Under the pieces are notes generated by a model, which was given only the letters and a program-made list of their open reading frames with translations, did no database searches and was not told the origin of the DNA. From JAABQT01 sp041488375 (GTDB lineage: Bacteria; Pseudomonadota; Gammaproteobacteria; Burkholderiales; SG8-39), in assembly GCA_041488375.1 (NCBI GenBank), contig JBGPPD010000097.1, positions 1 through 10,462 of the forward strand: a stretch of 10,462 bases of DNA. Reading direction: 5' to 3'. Below are positions 1 through 5,364 of the stretch, one piece after another. Positions within the stretch are counted from its first letter, which is position 1; each line of letters begins with the position of its first letter. A program made the position numbers and the translations under genes.

Positions 1-234
1 CCGTTCCGGCTTCACGATTTCGCGATAGACGAACTTGCCCCACATCTCGTTGCCGTCCGGCATGCGCAGGCAGTAGTGCATCATGCCGCCGGGCCGCAGG
101 TCGACTTTGCAGTGGGTCACCACGAAGCCTTTGGGCCCCCACCAGTGCTTCAGGCGCTCGGCCTCGGTCCAGGCCCGCCACACCTTGTCGCGCGGAGCGT
201 CCAGCACGCGCGAGATGATGAAGGGCGCGGTCAT
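1..234 (-). CDS. AHSA1/SRPBCC-domain protein, C-terminus outside window
   Basis: The first 78 residues are visible; the rest lies beyond the left edge. The start MTAPFIISRVLDAPRDKVW followed by RAWTEAERLKHWWGPKGF is the typical N-terminus of the AHSA1-like branch of the SRPBCC fold: a first beta strand, a 'V(W)xAWT' helix, then the WWGP turn. These proteins form a helix-grip hydrophobic pocket, and most bacterial members have no known ligand. The ATG overlaps the stop of the upstream DUF1428 gene as ATGA (231-234), which indicates translational coupling and membership of the same ArsR-controlled operon. It is a paralogue of the AHSA1 protein at 609-1061 but diverged in sequence. No oddity is visible in the part present. 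Family assignment is firm; cellular role is unknown. Confidence 0.88.
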   Translation of the reverse strand, partial: MTAPFIISRVLDAPRDKVWRAWTEAERLKHWWGPKGFVVTHCKVDLRPGGMMHYCLRMPDGNEMWGKFVYREIVKPER

Positions 235-590
235 ATGGCCACCATCACCTTGAAGCCGCCGTAGAACATGCGCTTGCCGTCGAAGGGCATCGCCTTGGGA
301 TCCATCATGCCGGCCAGGCGCCGGTCCTTCATCACCTTGCCCATCACGCGGTCGCGATGCTTGCGGTTCCTGTACACGACCCAGGAGAACCAGACGACCT
401 CGTCTTTCTTCAGCTTGACGCTTTGCGGGAACGAGGTGAGCTTGCCGGGCTTCACGTCGTCCGCGATGCACTCCCGGTACTCGAGCGCGCCATGCTCGCG
501 GCAGATCCTGCCCATCTTCCTCGCGATTCGAACATAGGCCCGCGTGCTCCTTTTCGGCACCGGCACCACAAAACCGTCAACGTAAGCCAT
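231..590 (-). CDS. DUF1428 family protein (YbaA-like)
   Basis: This 119-residue protein matches the whole DUF1428 family length. Characteristic segments are the N-terminal MAYVDGFVVPVPKRSTRAY, the central HGALEYRECIADDVKPGK and TSFPQSVKLK, and the C-terminal MMDPKAMPFDGKRMFYGGFK. The family adopts a small alpha/beta ferredoxin-like (dimeric barrel) fold and its biochemical activity is not known. It is cytoplasmic, with no signal peptide or membrane segment. The start at 590 is supported by a strong Shine-Dalgarno (ACGGAGG on the minus strand, about 595-601). It is the third gene of the operon led by the ArsR repressor, 18 bp after the first AHSA1 gene, and its stop overlaps the start of the next AHSA1 gene. 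DUF1428 and AHSA1 genes often travel together behind ArsR-type repressors, so a shared response is likely but the inducer is unknown. Confidence 0.92.
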   Translation of the reverse strand: MAYVDGFVVPVPKRSTRAYVRIARKMGRICREHGALEYRECIADDVKPGKLTSFPQSVKLKKDEVVWFSWVVYRNRKHRDRVMGKVMKDRRLAGMMDPKAMPFDGKRMFYGGFKVMVAI

Positions 591-608
591 GGTTCCTCCG
601 TAGTAGGT

Positions 609-1061
609 CTATTGCGCCAGGTACTGCTCGAGCTTGGCGAAGGATTCGGTCCAGCCGCGCCGGTGGTTGTCGCGCACCGTCTCGTCGAACAATTGCTCGT
701 GCAGGAAATCGAGCTGCGTGCCGCCGTCGACGGCCCGGAACGCGATCGTCACCAGCGACTCCCGCTCGGGCGTGCTGTTCGGCCAGGTCCAGGTAAAGAC
801 CAGCTTTCTGTTCGGCACCACCTCCCGGTACACGCCCTGCACCTCGTGGTCCCTGCCTGCGGACCCGCCGAACACGATGCGAAAACGCCCGCCGACGCGC
901 ACGTCCAGCTGCGCCAGCGCAACCCCCTGGGGGCCGCCCGGCCCCCACCAGCGTTTCAGCGCTTGCGGGTCGGTCCACGCGCGCCAGACTTTCTCAGGCG
1001 CGACTGGGTAGCTGCGCGCGAGGACGAGCGAGGGTTTTTCGGCGAGCTTGGCTTGTGCCAT
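609..1061 (-). CDS. AHSA1/SRPBCC-domain protein
   Basis: A complete 150-residue single-domain SRPBCC protein. After a short leader, residues about 12-45 read LVLARSYPVAPEKVWRAWTD then ALKRWWGPGG, the AHSA1 signature. The middle holds the sheet strands (GGRFRIVFGG, VYREVVPNRKLVFTW), and the C-terminal helix is GWTESFAKLEQYL, the typical domain ending. The fold forms a hydrophobic cavity; ligand and partner are unknown, and the name 'activator of Hsp90 ATPase' is only a domain label here. The start at 1061 is chosen because a near-ideal Shine-Dalgarno (GGAGGAG, complement of 1070-1076) sits 8 nt upstream, inside the repressor gene. The first 106 bp overlap the end of the ArsR gene in another frame. 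An ArsR repressor followed by an AHSA1 gene is a very common pair. Confidence 0.92.
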   Translation of the reverse strand: MAQAKLAEKPSLVLARSYPVAPEKVWRAWTDPQALKRWWGPGGPQGVALAQLDVRVGGRFRIVFGGSAGRDHEVQGVYREVVPNRKLVFTWTWPNSTPERESLVTIAFRAVDGGTQLDFLHEQLFDETVRDNHRRGWTESFAKLEQYLAQ

Positions 1062-1399
1062 GTCTGCAACTCCTCCTGCTGATACAGGTAGCGGGCGAGC
1101 GAATCGAGCTTCTCGGTCCAGAATTTCTCGTAGCGCGACATCCAGGCCGCCGCCGCCTGCATCGGGGCGGCCGACAGTTCGCAGCTCACCACCCTGCCTT
1201 CCTTGTTGCAGGCGATGAGGCCGGCGTCCTCCAGCACGCGCAAGTGCTTCATGAAGCCGGGCAGCGACATGCCGTGCGGCTGAGCCAGCTCCGACACGGC
1301 GAGGCTGCCCTGCCCGAGGGTTTCCAGCACCTGGCGCCGCGTCGGGTCGGACAGCGCGGCAAACACCCCGTCGAGCGCCTCGTCGTGATACTGAACCAT
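956..1399 (-). CDS. ArsR-family winged-helix transcriptional repressor
   Basis: A 147-residue protein with a standard ArsR winged helix in residues about 8-85: VFAALSDPTRRQVLETL, then SELAQPHGMSLPGFMKHLRV (helix-turn-helix with recognition helix), then AGLIACNKEGRVVSCEL (wing). It lacks the ELCVCDL metal site of arsenic and cadmium sensors, so a metal ligand is unlikely. It belongs to the group that precedes AHSA1 genes. I chose the ATG at 1399 rather than the TTG at 1414 because MVQYHDEAL is the usual N-terminus of this group and because promoter spacing puts the transcription start at about 1399. Residues after about 111 form a basic Ser/Arg-rich tail encoded opposite the AHSA1 start in another frame (106-bp overlap). 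The tail is probably a by-product of the overlap. It likely represses its own operon through the palindrome over its start codon. Confidence 0.92.
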   Translation of the reverse strand: MVQYHDEALDGVFAALSDPTRRQVLETLGQGSLAVSELAQPHGMSLPGFMKHLRVLEDAGLIACNKEGRVVSCELSAAPMQAAAAWMSRYEKFWTEKLDSLARYLYQQEELQTWHKPSSPKNPRSSSRAATQSRLRKSGARGPTRKR

Positions 1400-1413
1400 A
1401 AGGTTAAGTATCA
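1386..1413. promoter_or_regulatory. 28-bp palindromic operator over the arsR start codon
   Basis: An inverted repeat with outer arms TGATACT and AGTATCA, inner arms AACC and GGTT, and 12 of 14 base pairs matched (mismatches at 1393/1406 and 1398/1401). The symmetry centre lies between 1399 and 1400, directly 5' of the A of the repressor ATG. The right half, read on the minus strand, encodes Met-Val-Gln-Tyr. The left arm contains the promoter -10 hexamer. A dimeric ArsR repressor bound here would cover both the -10 element and the transcription start. Assignment as the ArsR operator is inference from symmetry and position. Confidence 0.8.
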
Positions 1414-1436
1414 ACCCGGGCGTCCCGCCGTGTCAA
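1407..1436 (-). promoter_or_regulatory. Sigma-70-type promoter of the ArsR/AHSA1 operon
   Basis: On the minus strand there is a perfect -35 TTGACA (complement of 1431-1436), an 18-bp spacer and the -10 GATACT (complement of 1407-1412; four of six consensus bases). Seven bases separate the -10 from the A of the repressor ATG, which puts the predicted transcription start at or within a base or two of the AUG. No Shine-Dalgarno precedes the ATG. This fits a leaderless mRNA. Confidence 0.72.
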
Positions 1437-1448
1437 GATGCCGTCCTG

Positions 1449-2108
1449 ATGGCGGCCAGAAGAAAATTCGCCCGGCGCGAGGACCTGGGCCTGACCAAGG
1501 CCGAATTTGCCGTGCTGCGGCGCCTGGACAGCCCGCAGAAGATCCAGCGGTTCCTGTTCGGGCTGCGGCAGAACTTCGAGCCCCACGGCGATACCTGCTA
1601 CCCCGTGCGCAAGGTGCTGCGCCTGCGGCGCGCGCACTGCATCGAAGGCGCGATGCTGGCCGCCGCGGCGCTGTGGGTGCATGGCGAGCCGCCGCTGCTG
1701 CTGGACCTGCGCGCGGTGCGCGACTTCGATCACGTGGTGGCGCTGTTCCGCCGCCGCGGGCGCTGGGGCGCCATCTCCAAGACCAACGGCATCGGCCTGC
1801 GCTGGCGCGACCCGGTGTACCGCACGCTGCGCGAGCTGGCGATGTCCTACTTCCACGAGTACTGCAATCGGCGCGAGCACAAGACCTTGCGCGAATTCTC
1901 GGTGCCCTACGACCTGCGCCGCGCGGACCCCAGGCTGTGGGCGGGCGGGGAGAAGAACGTGTGGCAGGTGCCGGAAACGCTCGACACCCTGCGCCATTTC
2001 CCCCTGCTGGATGGCCATCACCTGAAAGCGGTGACGCGCCGGGACCCGTTCGAGCGCAAGTCCGGCGGGCTGCTGCAGTACCGGCGACCGCCCAGGGGCG
2101 CCAAGTAG
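1449..2108 (+). CDS. Transglutaminase-like (cysteine-protease fold) hypothetical protein
   Basis: A 219-residue cytoplasmic protein with no signal peptide or membrane segment. Possible catalytic residues follow the order of the transglutaminase/papain-like fold: Cys64 in RAHCIEGAMLAAAAL (Cys at the start of a long helix), His95 in DFDHVVALF, and a third strand GRWGAISKTNG where Ser110 or Asn113 occupies the usual Asp position. The N-terminal part (LTKAEFAVLRRL, KIQRFLFGLRQNFE) resembles a helical lead-in. The conserved-looking end AMSYFHEYCN and REFSVPYDL also recurs in unnamed homologues that I recall only generally. Substrate is unknown. The ATG at 1449 has no clear Shine-Dalgarno; an ATG at 1438 is followed at once by a stop. 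It is divergent from the ArsR operon, whose -35 lies only 13 bp away, so expression of both could be linked. Confidence 0.7.
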   Translation: MAARRKFARREDLGLTKAEFAVLRRLDSPQKIQRFLFGLRQNFEPHGDTCYPVRKVLRLRRAHCIEGAMLAAAALWVHGEPPLLLDLRAVRDFDHVVALFRRRGRWGAISKTNGIGLRWRDPVYRTLRELAMSYFHEYCNRREHKTLREFSVPYDLRRADPRLWAGGEKNVWQVPETLDTLRHFPLLDGHHLKAVTRRDPFERKSGGLLQYRRPPRGAK

Positions 2109-2126
2109 TTTCCGCCCGGTTACCGG

Positions 2127-2144
2127 GGTAACACTCGGTAACAC
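2127..2144 (+). promoter_or_regulatory. Tandem GTAAC half-sites, possible OmpR/CpxR-type operator
   Basis: Two exact copies of GGTAACAC (2127-2134 and 2137-2144) are offset by 10 bp, one helical turn, giving GTAAC-N5-GTAAC. An inverted third half-site GTTAC lies at 2119-2123. Direct repeats in this register are how OmpR/PhoB-family response regulators bind, and CpxR uses GTAAA-N5-GTAAA. They stand upstream of a small exported protein gene. Regulator identity is inference. Confidence 0.4.
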
Positions 2145-2225
2145 ACGTAATCCGCCTGCGGGACAACCATGCTTGCGTGCCGGCGTTGTTGCAGAGGCCG
2201 GAACCAACGACCAAAGGAGTCAGCC

Positions 2226-2534
2226 ATGCTTGTGAAGAAAATCACCCTTGCAGCCCTTGCGGGACCCGTGCTCCTTGCTGCCGCGCCCGCCTTCGCCGAC
2301 CAGGGCCGCCACGATTTCCGCGGCGAGCGCTTCGAGCATCGCGCGGTCTACGTGCAGCAGCGCCCCTACTACGCGCCGCGCCCGGTGTTCGTGCACCGCG
2401 CGTACCAGGTGCAGCGCCCCTACGGGGTGCGGCGCCCGGCAGTGGTGGTTCGCGACAGCAGGGCGGACGTGCTCGGCGGCCTGATCGTGGGCGCCGTGCT
2501 GGGCGCGGTCATCGCCAACCACGCCGGCTACTAA
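2226..2534 (+). CDS. Small exported glycine-zipper protein, unknown function
   Basis: A 102-residue protein with a clear Sec signal peptide: MLVKKITLAALAGPVLLAAA, cleaved after APAFA (about residue 24). The mature N-terminal part is rich in Arg, Tyr, Pro and His with repeating patterns (RPYYAPRPVFVHRAY, QRPYGVRRPAVVV). The C-terminal part, LGGLIVGAVLGAVIANH, is a glycine-zipper helix of the kind found in small envelope proteins. It probably lies in the periplasm or associates with the outer membrane. I chose the ATG at 2226 because AAGGAGT (2214-2220) is ideally spaced; an upstream ATG at 2169 would bury the signal peptide. It is monocistronic, with a hairpin just after the stop and possible response-regulator half-sites upstream, which would suit an envelope-stress gene. 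No specific function can be assigned. Confidence 0.85.
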   Translation: MLVKKITLAALAGPVLLAAAPAFADQGRHDFRGERFEHRAVYVQQRPYYAPRPVFVHRAYQVQRPYGVRRPAVVVRDSRADVLGGLIVGAVLGAVIANHAGY

Positions 2535-2558
2535 GAACTCCCGTCCGGCGGGGCAGTC

Positions 2559-2584
2559 CAACGGCCACCCACGGGTGGCCGTTG
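2559..2584 (+). terminator. Hairpin after the glycine-zipper gene
   Basis: A perfect 11-bp stem (2559-2569 with 2574-2584) with a 4-nt loop, beginning 24 bp after the stop codon. The stem is GC-rich (CGGCCACC / GGTGGCCG). There is no T-run behind it (GCCATTGGCG follows), so it is either a weak intrinsic terminator, an mRNA 3' stabiliser, or works with a factor. Confidence 0.6.
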
Positions 2585-2640
2585 CCATTGGCGCGTCAGG
2601 ATCCGGCCCGGCTTTCGACTAAACTGCGCAAGGAGGAACC

Positions 2641-3198
2641 ATGGATCGACGCAGACTACTCAGGGCCCTGTTGGCCGCCCCCCTGGCGGGCGTCTCCTGG
2701 CTCGCGCTGGCGCAGAAGAAAGGGAAGACGATGGTCGAAGAACTGCAGCAGAACTGGAAAACCTACCTGGCCGCCGGCGTCGCGACGCCTTCGGCGAGCG
2801 AGGCGGTCAAGCTGTCCAAGGACGAGTGGCGCAAGCGCCTCGCGCCCGCCGCCTACAACGTGCTGCGCGAGGACGGCACCGAACGCGCCGGCACCAGCCC
2901 GCTGGACCGCGAAAAGCGCGCCGGGGTGTTCGTGTGCGCGGGTTGCGACCTGCCGCTGTTCACCTCGGCGATGAAGTTCGACAGCGGCACGGGCTGGCCG
3001 AGCTTCTTCACCACCATCCCGGGCGTGTTCAGCGAGAAGACGGACTACTACCTGATCTACCCGCGCACCGAGTACCGCTGCAAGCGCTGCGACGGGCACC
3101 ACGGGCACGTGTTCAAGGACGGCCCGGAACCCACCGGCCTGCGCTACTGCAACAACGGCGTGGCGCTGAAATTCATCCCCAAGGAGGCCAAGGCCTAG
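2641..3198 (+). CDS. msrB: Exported peptide-methionine (R)-S-oxide reductase MsrB
   Basis: A 185-residue MsrB, reducing methionine-R-sulfoxide in proteins. The N-terminus MDRRRLLRALLAAPLAGVSW then LALAQ is a signal peptide with a twin-arginine-like RRRLL, so the enzyme is probably exported to the periplasm, perhaps folded via Tat. The MsrB domain runs from about residue 57 to the end. Zn-binding pairs are CAGC (Cys99/102) and CKRC (Cys147/150). The substrate loop is SGTGWPSFF (115-123), then HHGHVFKDGP (153-162), and the catalytic Cys170 in RYCNNG. These are the only five cysteines, so no resolving cysteine is present and an outside thiol or membrane reductant must recycle it. The start at 2641 has AAGGAGG 4 nt upstream. 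A likely -10 (TAAACT, 2620-2625) lacks a good -35. Its stop overlaps the stop of the convergent ATPase gene. Confidence 0.93.
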   Translation: MDRRRLLRALLAAPLAGVSWLALAQKKGKTMVEELQQNWKTYLAAGVATPSASEAVKLSKDEWRKRLAPAAYNVLREDGTERAGTSPLDREKRAGVFVCAGCDLPLFTSAMKFDSGTGWPSFFTTIPGVFSEKTDYYLIYPRTEYRCKRCDGHHGHVFKDGPEPTGLRYCNNGVALKFIPKEAKA

Positions 3199-4001
3199 TC
3201 CAGCCGCAGGTCGGCCCGCAGCGGGCGGGCGGGGTAGTGGAACTTGACCGGCCCATCCGGCTGCATGTGCAGGAACTGGTGGATGCGCGGATCGGCCGAG
3301 GACAGCAACTCGTCGGGCGTGCCCTGCCCGATCACCACGCCCTCCGAGATCACATACAGCAGGTCGACGATCTTCAGCGACTCGCTCACGTCGTAGGTGA
3401 CCACGATCGAGGTCGCGCCGAGCGCGTCGTTCAGCCGGCGCACCAGGCCGGCCACCACGTTGAGCGAGATGGGGTCCAGCCCGGCGAACGGCTCGTCGTA
3501 CATCGCCAGCAGGGGATCCATGGCGATGGCGCGCGCCAGCGCCACGCGCCGCGTCATGCCGCCCGACAGGTCGGCCACGCGCAGGCCGTGGGCGCCGCGC
3601 AGGCCCACCGCGTGCAGCTTCATCAGCACCAGGCTGCGCACCAGCTCCTCGGGCAGGCGCGTGTGCTCGCGGATCGGGAATGCCACGTTCTCGTACACCG
3701 ACAGGTCGGTGAACAGGCCGCTGGTCTGGAACATCATGCCCATCCTGCGGCGCATCGCGTACAGGCCGGCGGTGTCGAGCTCGTGCACCACCGCGCCGTC
3801 CACGCGCACGGCGCCGCGCCCGGGGCGCAACTGCCCGCCGATCAGCTTGAGCAGCGTGGATTTGCCGCAGCCGCTGGTGCCGAGGATCGCCACCAGCTTG
3901 CCGCGCGGCACCGTGAGCGACAGGCCGCGGAACACCGTGTTCGCGCCATAGGCGAAGTGCAGGTCGCTGACCTCGACGACGTTTTCGGCGGAGCCTTTCA
4001 T
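3195..4001 (-). CDS. mlaF: MlaF-like ABC transporter ATPase with altered H-loop
   Basis: A 268-residue ABC ATPase closest to MlaF, the cytoplasmic motor of the Mla phospholipid-transport system between outer and inner membranes. Walker A is GTSGCGKST (41-49), the Q-loop is MMFQTSGLF, the signature is LSGGM (145-149) and Walker B is LLAMYDEP (Asp169, Glu170). MlaF-specific features are REHTRLPEEL, MKLHAVGLRG and the C-terminal tail DGPVKFHYPARPLRADL, which in E. coli MlaF is part of the MlaB-contacting extension. The H-loop, normally SHD or THD, reads TYD: Tyr203 replaces the histidine at the E. coli-equivalent position. No mlaE, mlaD or mlaB gene is nearby, so this is an orphan. I chose the ATG at 4001; one at 4028 would add an unlikely nine-residue leader. 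It may be a paralogue with reduced or altered ATPase activity. Confidence 0.85.
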   Translation of the reverse strand: MKGSAENVVEVSDLHFAYGANTVFRGLSLTVPRGKLVAILGTSGCGKSTLLKLIGGQLRPGRGAVRVDGAVVHELDTAGLYAMRRRMGMMFQTSGLFTDLSVYENVAFPIREHTRLPEELVRSLVLMKLHAVGLRGAHGLRVADLSGGMTRRVALARAIAMDPLLAMYDEPFAGLDPISLNVVAGLVRRLNDALGATSIVVTYDVSESLKIVDLLYVISEGVVIGQGTPDELLSSADPRIHQFLHMQPDGPVKFHYPARPLRADLRLD

Positions 4002-4027
4002 GCGCGGTGATAGTCTAGCCGATCGCA
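4001..4027. promoter_or_regulatory. Compact divergent start region between mlaF-like and srkA
   Basis: Only about 25 bp separate the two chosen start codons. It contains GATAGTCTAGCC, which on the minus strand is a -10-like TAGACT (complement of 4012-4017) placed about 10 bp before the mlaF-like ATG; no convincing -35 accompanies it. Neither chosen start has a Shine-Dalgarno. GGAG at 3990-3993 would serve the alternative srkA ATG at 4000. Confidence 0.3.
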
Positions 4028-5010
4028 TGATCGCAGCCGCGCCCTACGCCGGGCTCAACCCGGAAACCGTGCTCGATGCCCTCGACAGCGCGGGCCAGCG
4101 CGGCGACGGCCGCCTGCTCGCGCTCAACAGCTACGAAAACCGCGTCTACCAGGTGTGGCTGGAGGACGGCGGCTCGGTGGTGGCGAAGTTCTACCGCCCG
4201 GGGCGCTGGAGCGACGCGCAGATCCTGGAGGAGCACGCCTTCGTGCGCGAACTCGAGGAGCGCGAGATTCCCGCCGTGGCGCCGCTCGTGCTCGCCGGCA
4301 AGACGCTCTCGGCACACGCGGGCTTCCGCTTCGCGGTGTTCCCGCGCCGCGGCGGCCGCACGCCCGAGCTGGACCGGCGCGATACGCTGGAGTGGATCGG
4401 GCGCTTCATCGGCCGCATCCACGCCGTCGGCGCGGTGCGGCCGTTCGCCGAGCGCCCGGCACTCGACGCGGAAAGCTTCGGCCGCGAGCCGCGCGACTGG
4501 CTGCTGCAGCACGATTTCCTCCCGCCCGACCTGCTCGGGGCGTGGACCAGCGCAGCGGACCTCGCCCTGCAAGGCGTGGCGCACTGTTACGAACGCGCCG
4601 GCGCGGTGCGCACGCTGCGCCTGCACGGCGATTGCCACGCCGGCAACGTGCTATGGACCGACCAGGGACCGCATTTCGTGGATTTCGACGATGCGCGCAG
4701 CGGCCCGGCGGTGCAGGACCTGTGGATGCTGCTCTCGGGCGGGCGCGCGGACATGACGCGCCAGCTCGCCGACGTGCTCGCCGGCTACGAACAGTTCCGT
4801 GAATTCGATGCGCGCGAACTGCACCTGGTCGAGGCGCTGCGCACCCTGCGGCTGATCCACTACTCGGCGTGGATCGCGCGGCGCTGGGACGACCCGGCGT
4901 TTCCCGCGGCCTTCCCCTGGTTCAACACGCAGCGCTACTGGCAGGACCGGATACTGGAATTGCGCGAACAGATCGCGCTGATGGACGAGGCTCCCCTGGC
5001 GAAACCCTAG
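4027..5010 (+). CDS. srkA: Stress response kinase SrkA (YihE/RdoA)
   Basis: A 327-residue Ser/Thr protein kinase of the aminoglycoside-phosphotransferase fold, matching E. coli SrkA (328 aa) along its length. E. coli SrkA counters stress-induced cell death and is Cpx-controlled. Visible landmarks are LNSYENRVYQVWLEDG (nucleotide-binding strands), VVAKFYRPGRWSDAQILEEH (ATP-binding Lys and the alpha-C Glu), the catalytic loop LRLHGDCHAGNVLW with Asp202, the metal-binding FVDFDDARSGPAVQDLWMLL with Asp219, and the family C-terminal RLIHYSAWIARRWDDPAFP. The ATG at 4027 gives the E. coli-like length; an ATG at 4000 with GGAG 6 nt upstream would add MRGDSLADR and cannot be excluded. It is cytoplasmic. 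It is divergent from the MlaF-like gene and its stop overlaps the stop of the DUF3237 gene. Confidence 0.93.
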   Translation: MIAAAPYAGLNPETVLDALDSAGQRGDGRLLALNSYENRVYQVWLEDGGSVVAKFYRPGRWSDAQILEEHAFVRELEEREIPAVAPLVLAGKTLSAHAGFRFAVFPRRGGRTPELDRRDTLEWIGRFIGRIHAVGAVRPFAERPALDAESFGREPRDWLLQHDFLPPDLLGAWTSAADLALQGVAHCYERAGAVRTLRLHGDCHAGNVLWTDQGPHFVDFDDARSGPAVQDLWMLLSGGRADMTRQLADVLAGYEQFREFDARELHLVEALRTLRLIHYSAWIARRWDDPAFPAAFPWFNTQRYWQDRILELREQIALMDEAPLAKP

Positions 5011-5264
5011 AGCAGCTGGTAGGCGGCCAGCAGCACCTGGCGCGCCTTGCGCTGCGCGGTGGCCACCGCGATCGCGCGATTGAGCCACTGCAGCTCGGCG
5101 CCGCCAGGCACGATCGCGCCGCGCAATCGCGGGCCCTCGAAGGTCCCGCCGGTGATGGCAACCACGCGCCGCTCGCCGAGCGGCCCGCCGCCCATGCTCA
5201 TCAGTTCGCCGACGTCGGCGGCGATGTTCATCAGGAATTCAACAGATATTGTCATGGCCGGCAT
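5007..5264 (-). CDS. Shortened DUF3237-like protein, probable internal deletion
   Basis: The ORF encodes 85 residues, whereas DUF3237 proteins are usually about 150. The N-terminal half is a good match to the family: ADVGELMSMGGGPLGERRVV, then AITGGTFEGPRLRG and AIVPGGAE, where family members normally continue with GGADW and a long middle section. Instead it jumps to LQWLNRAIAVATA and ends LLAAYQLL, which resembles the family C-terminus ('..WLN..vaVg.g......vYel'). I read this as an in-frame loss of roughly 60 central residues around residues 54-58. The product may be non-functional or a minimal barrel. The start (5264, or 5255) has no Shine-Dalgarno. The stop overlaps the srkA stop in CTAG. 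It could also be classed as a pseudogene. Confidence 0.6.
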   Translation of the reverse strand: MPAMTISVEFLMNIAADVGELMSMGGGPLGERRVVAITGGTFEGPRLRGAIVPGGAELQWLNRAIAVATAQRKARQVLLAAYQLL

Positions 5265-5322
5265 GGTGCCATGCAGTGGGCGGCGGGCAGCGCCGCATAC
5301 GAGGCCGCACGCGATAGTGCCA

Positions 5323-5331
5323 TGTTAGACT
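5323..5331 (+). promoter_or_regulatory. Possible extended -10 promoter of the secretion/glycosylation cluster
   Basis: TGTTAGACT fits an extended -10 (TG-N-TAGACT, four of six consensus bases) 33 bp before the barrel gene ATG. No recognisable -35 lies at the expected spacing. It is the only promoter-like element seen in the 100 bp between the DUF3237 start and this gene. Confidence 0.35.
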
Positions 5332-5364
5332 CCAGTGCGCATTTCACTGCCGAGGATCTCAACA

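Noticed and set aside
956..1399. ArsR protein as an arsenic or metal sensor
   Set aside because: The CVC metal-binding motif is missing and the operon contains AHSA1 and DUF1428 genes rather than resistance genes.
1055..2131. Long plus-strand open frame (358 codons) across the ArsR start and the transglutaminase-like gene
   Set aside because: It is Arg/Ala/Pro-rich with no recognisable domain, overlaps two better-supported genes, and runs through the promoter and operator region. It is an artefact of high GC.
1404..2214. Two minus-strand open frames of 267 codons opposite the transglutaminase-like gene
   Set aside because: Both have low-complexity composition and no domain, while the plus-strand frame has coherent secondary-structure patterns and plausible catalytic residues.
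2826..4010. Plus-strand open frame of 394 codons over msrB and the antisense of the MlaF-like gene
   Set aside because: His/Gln/Arg-rich translation with no family match; both real genes in this stretch have clear motifs.
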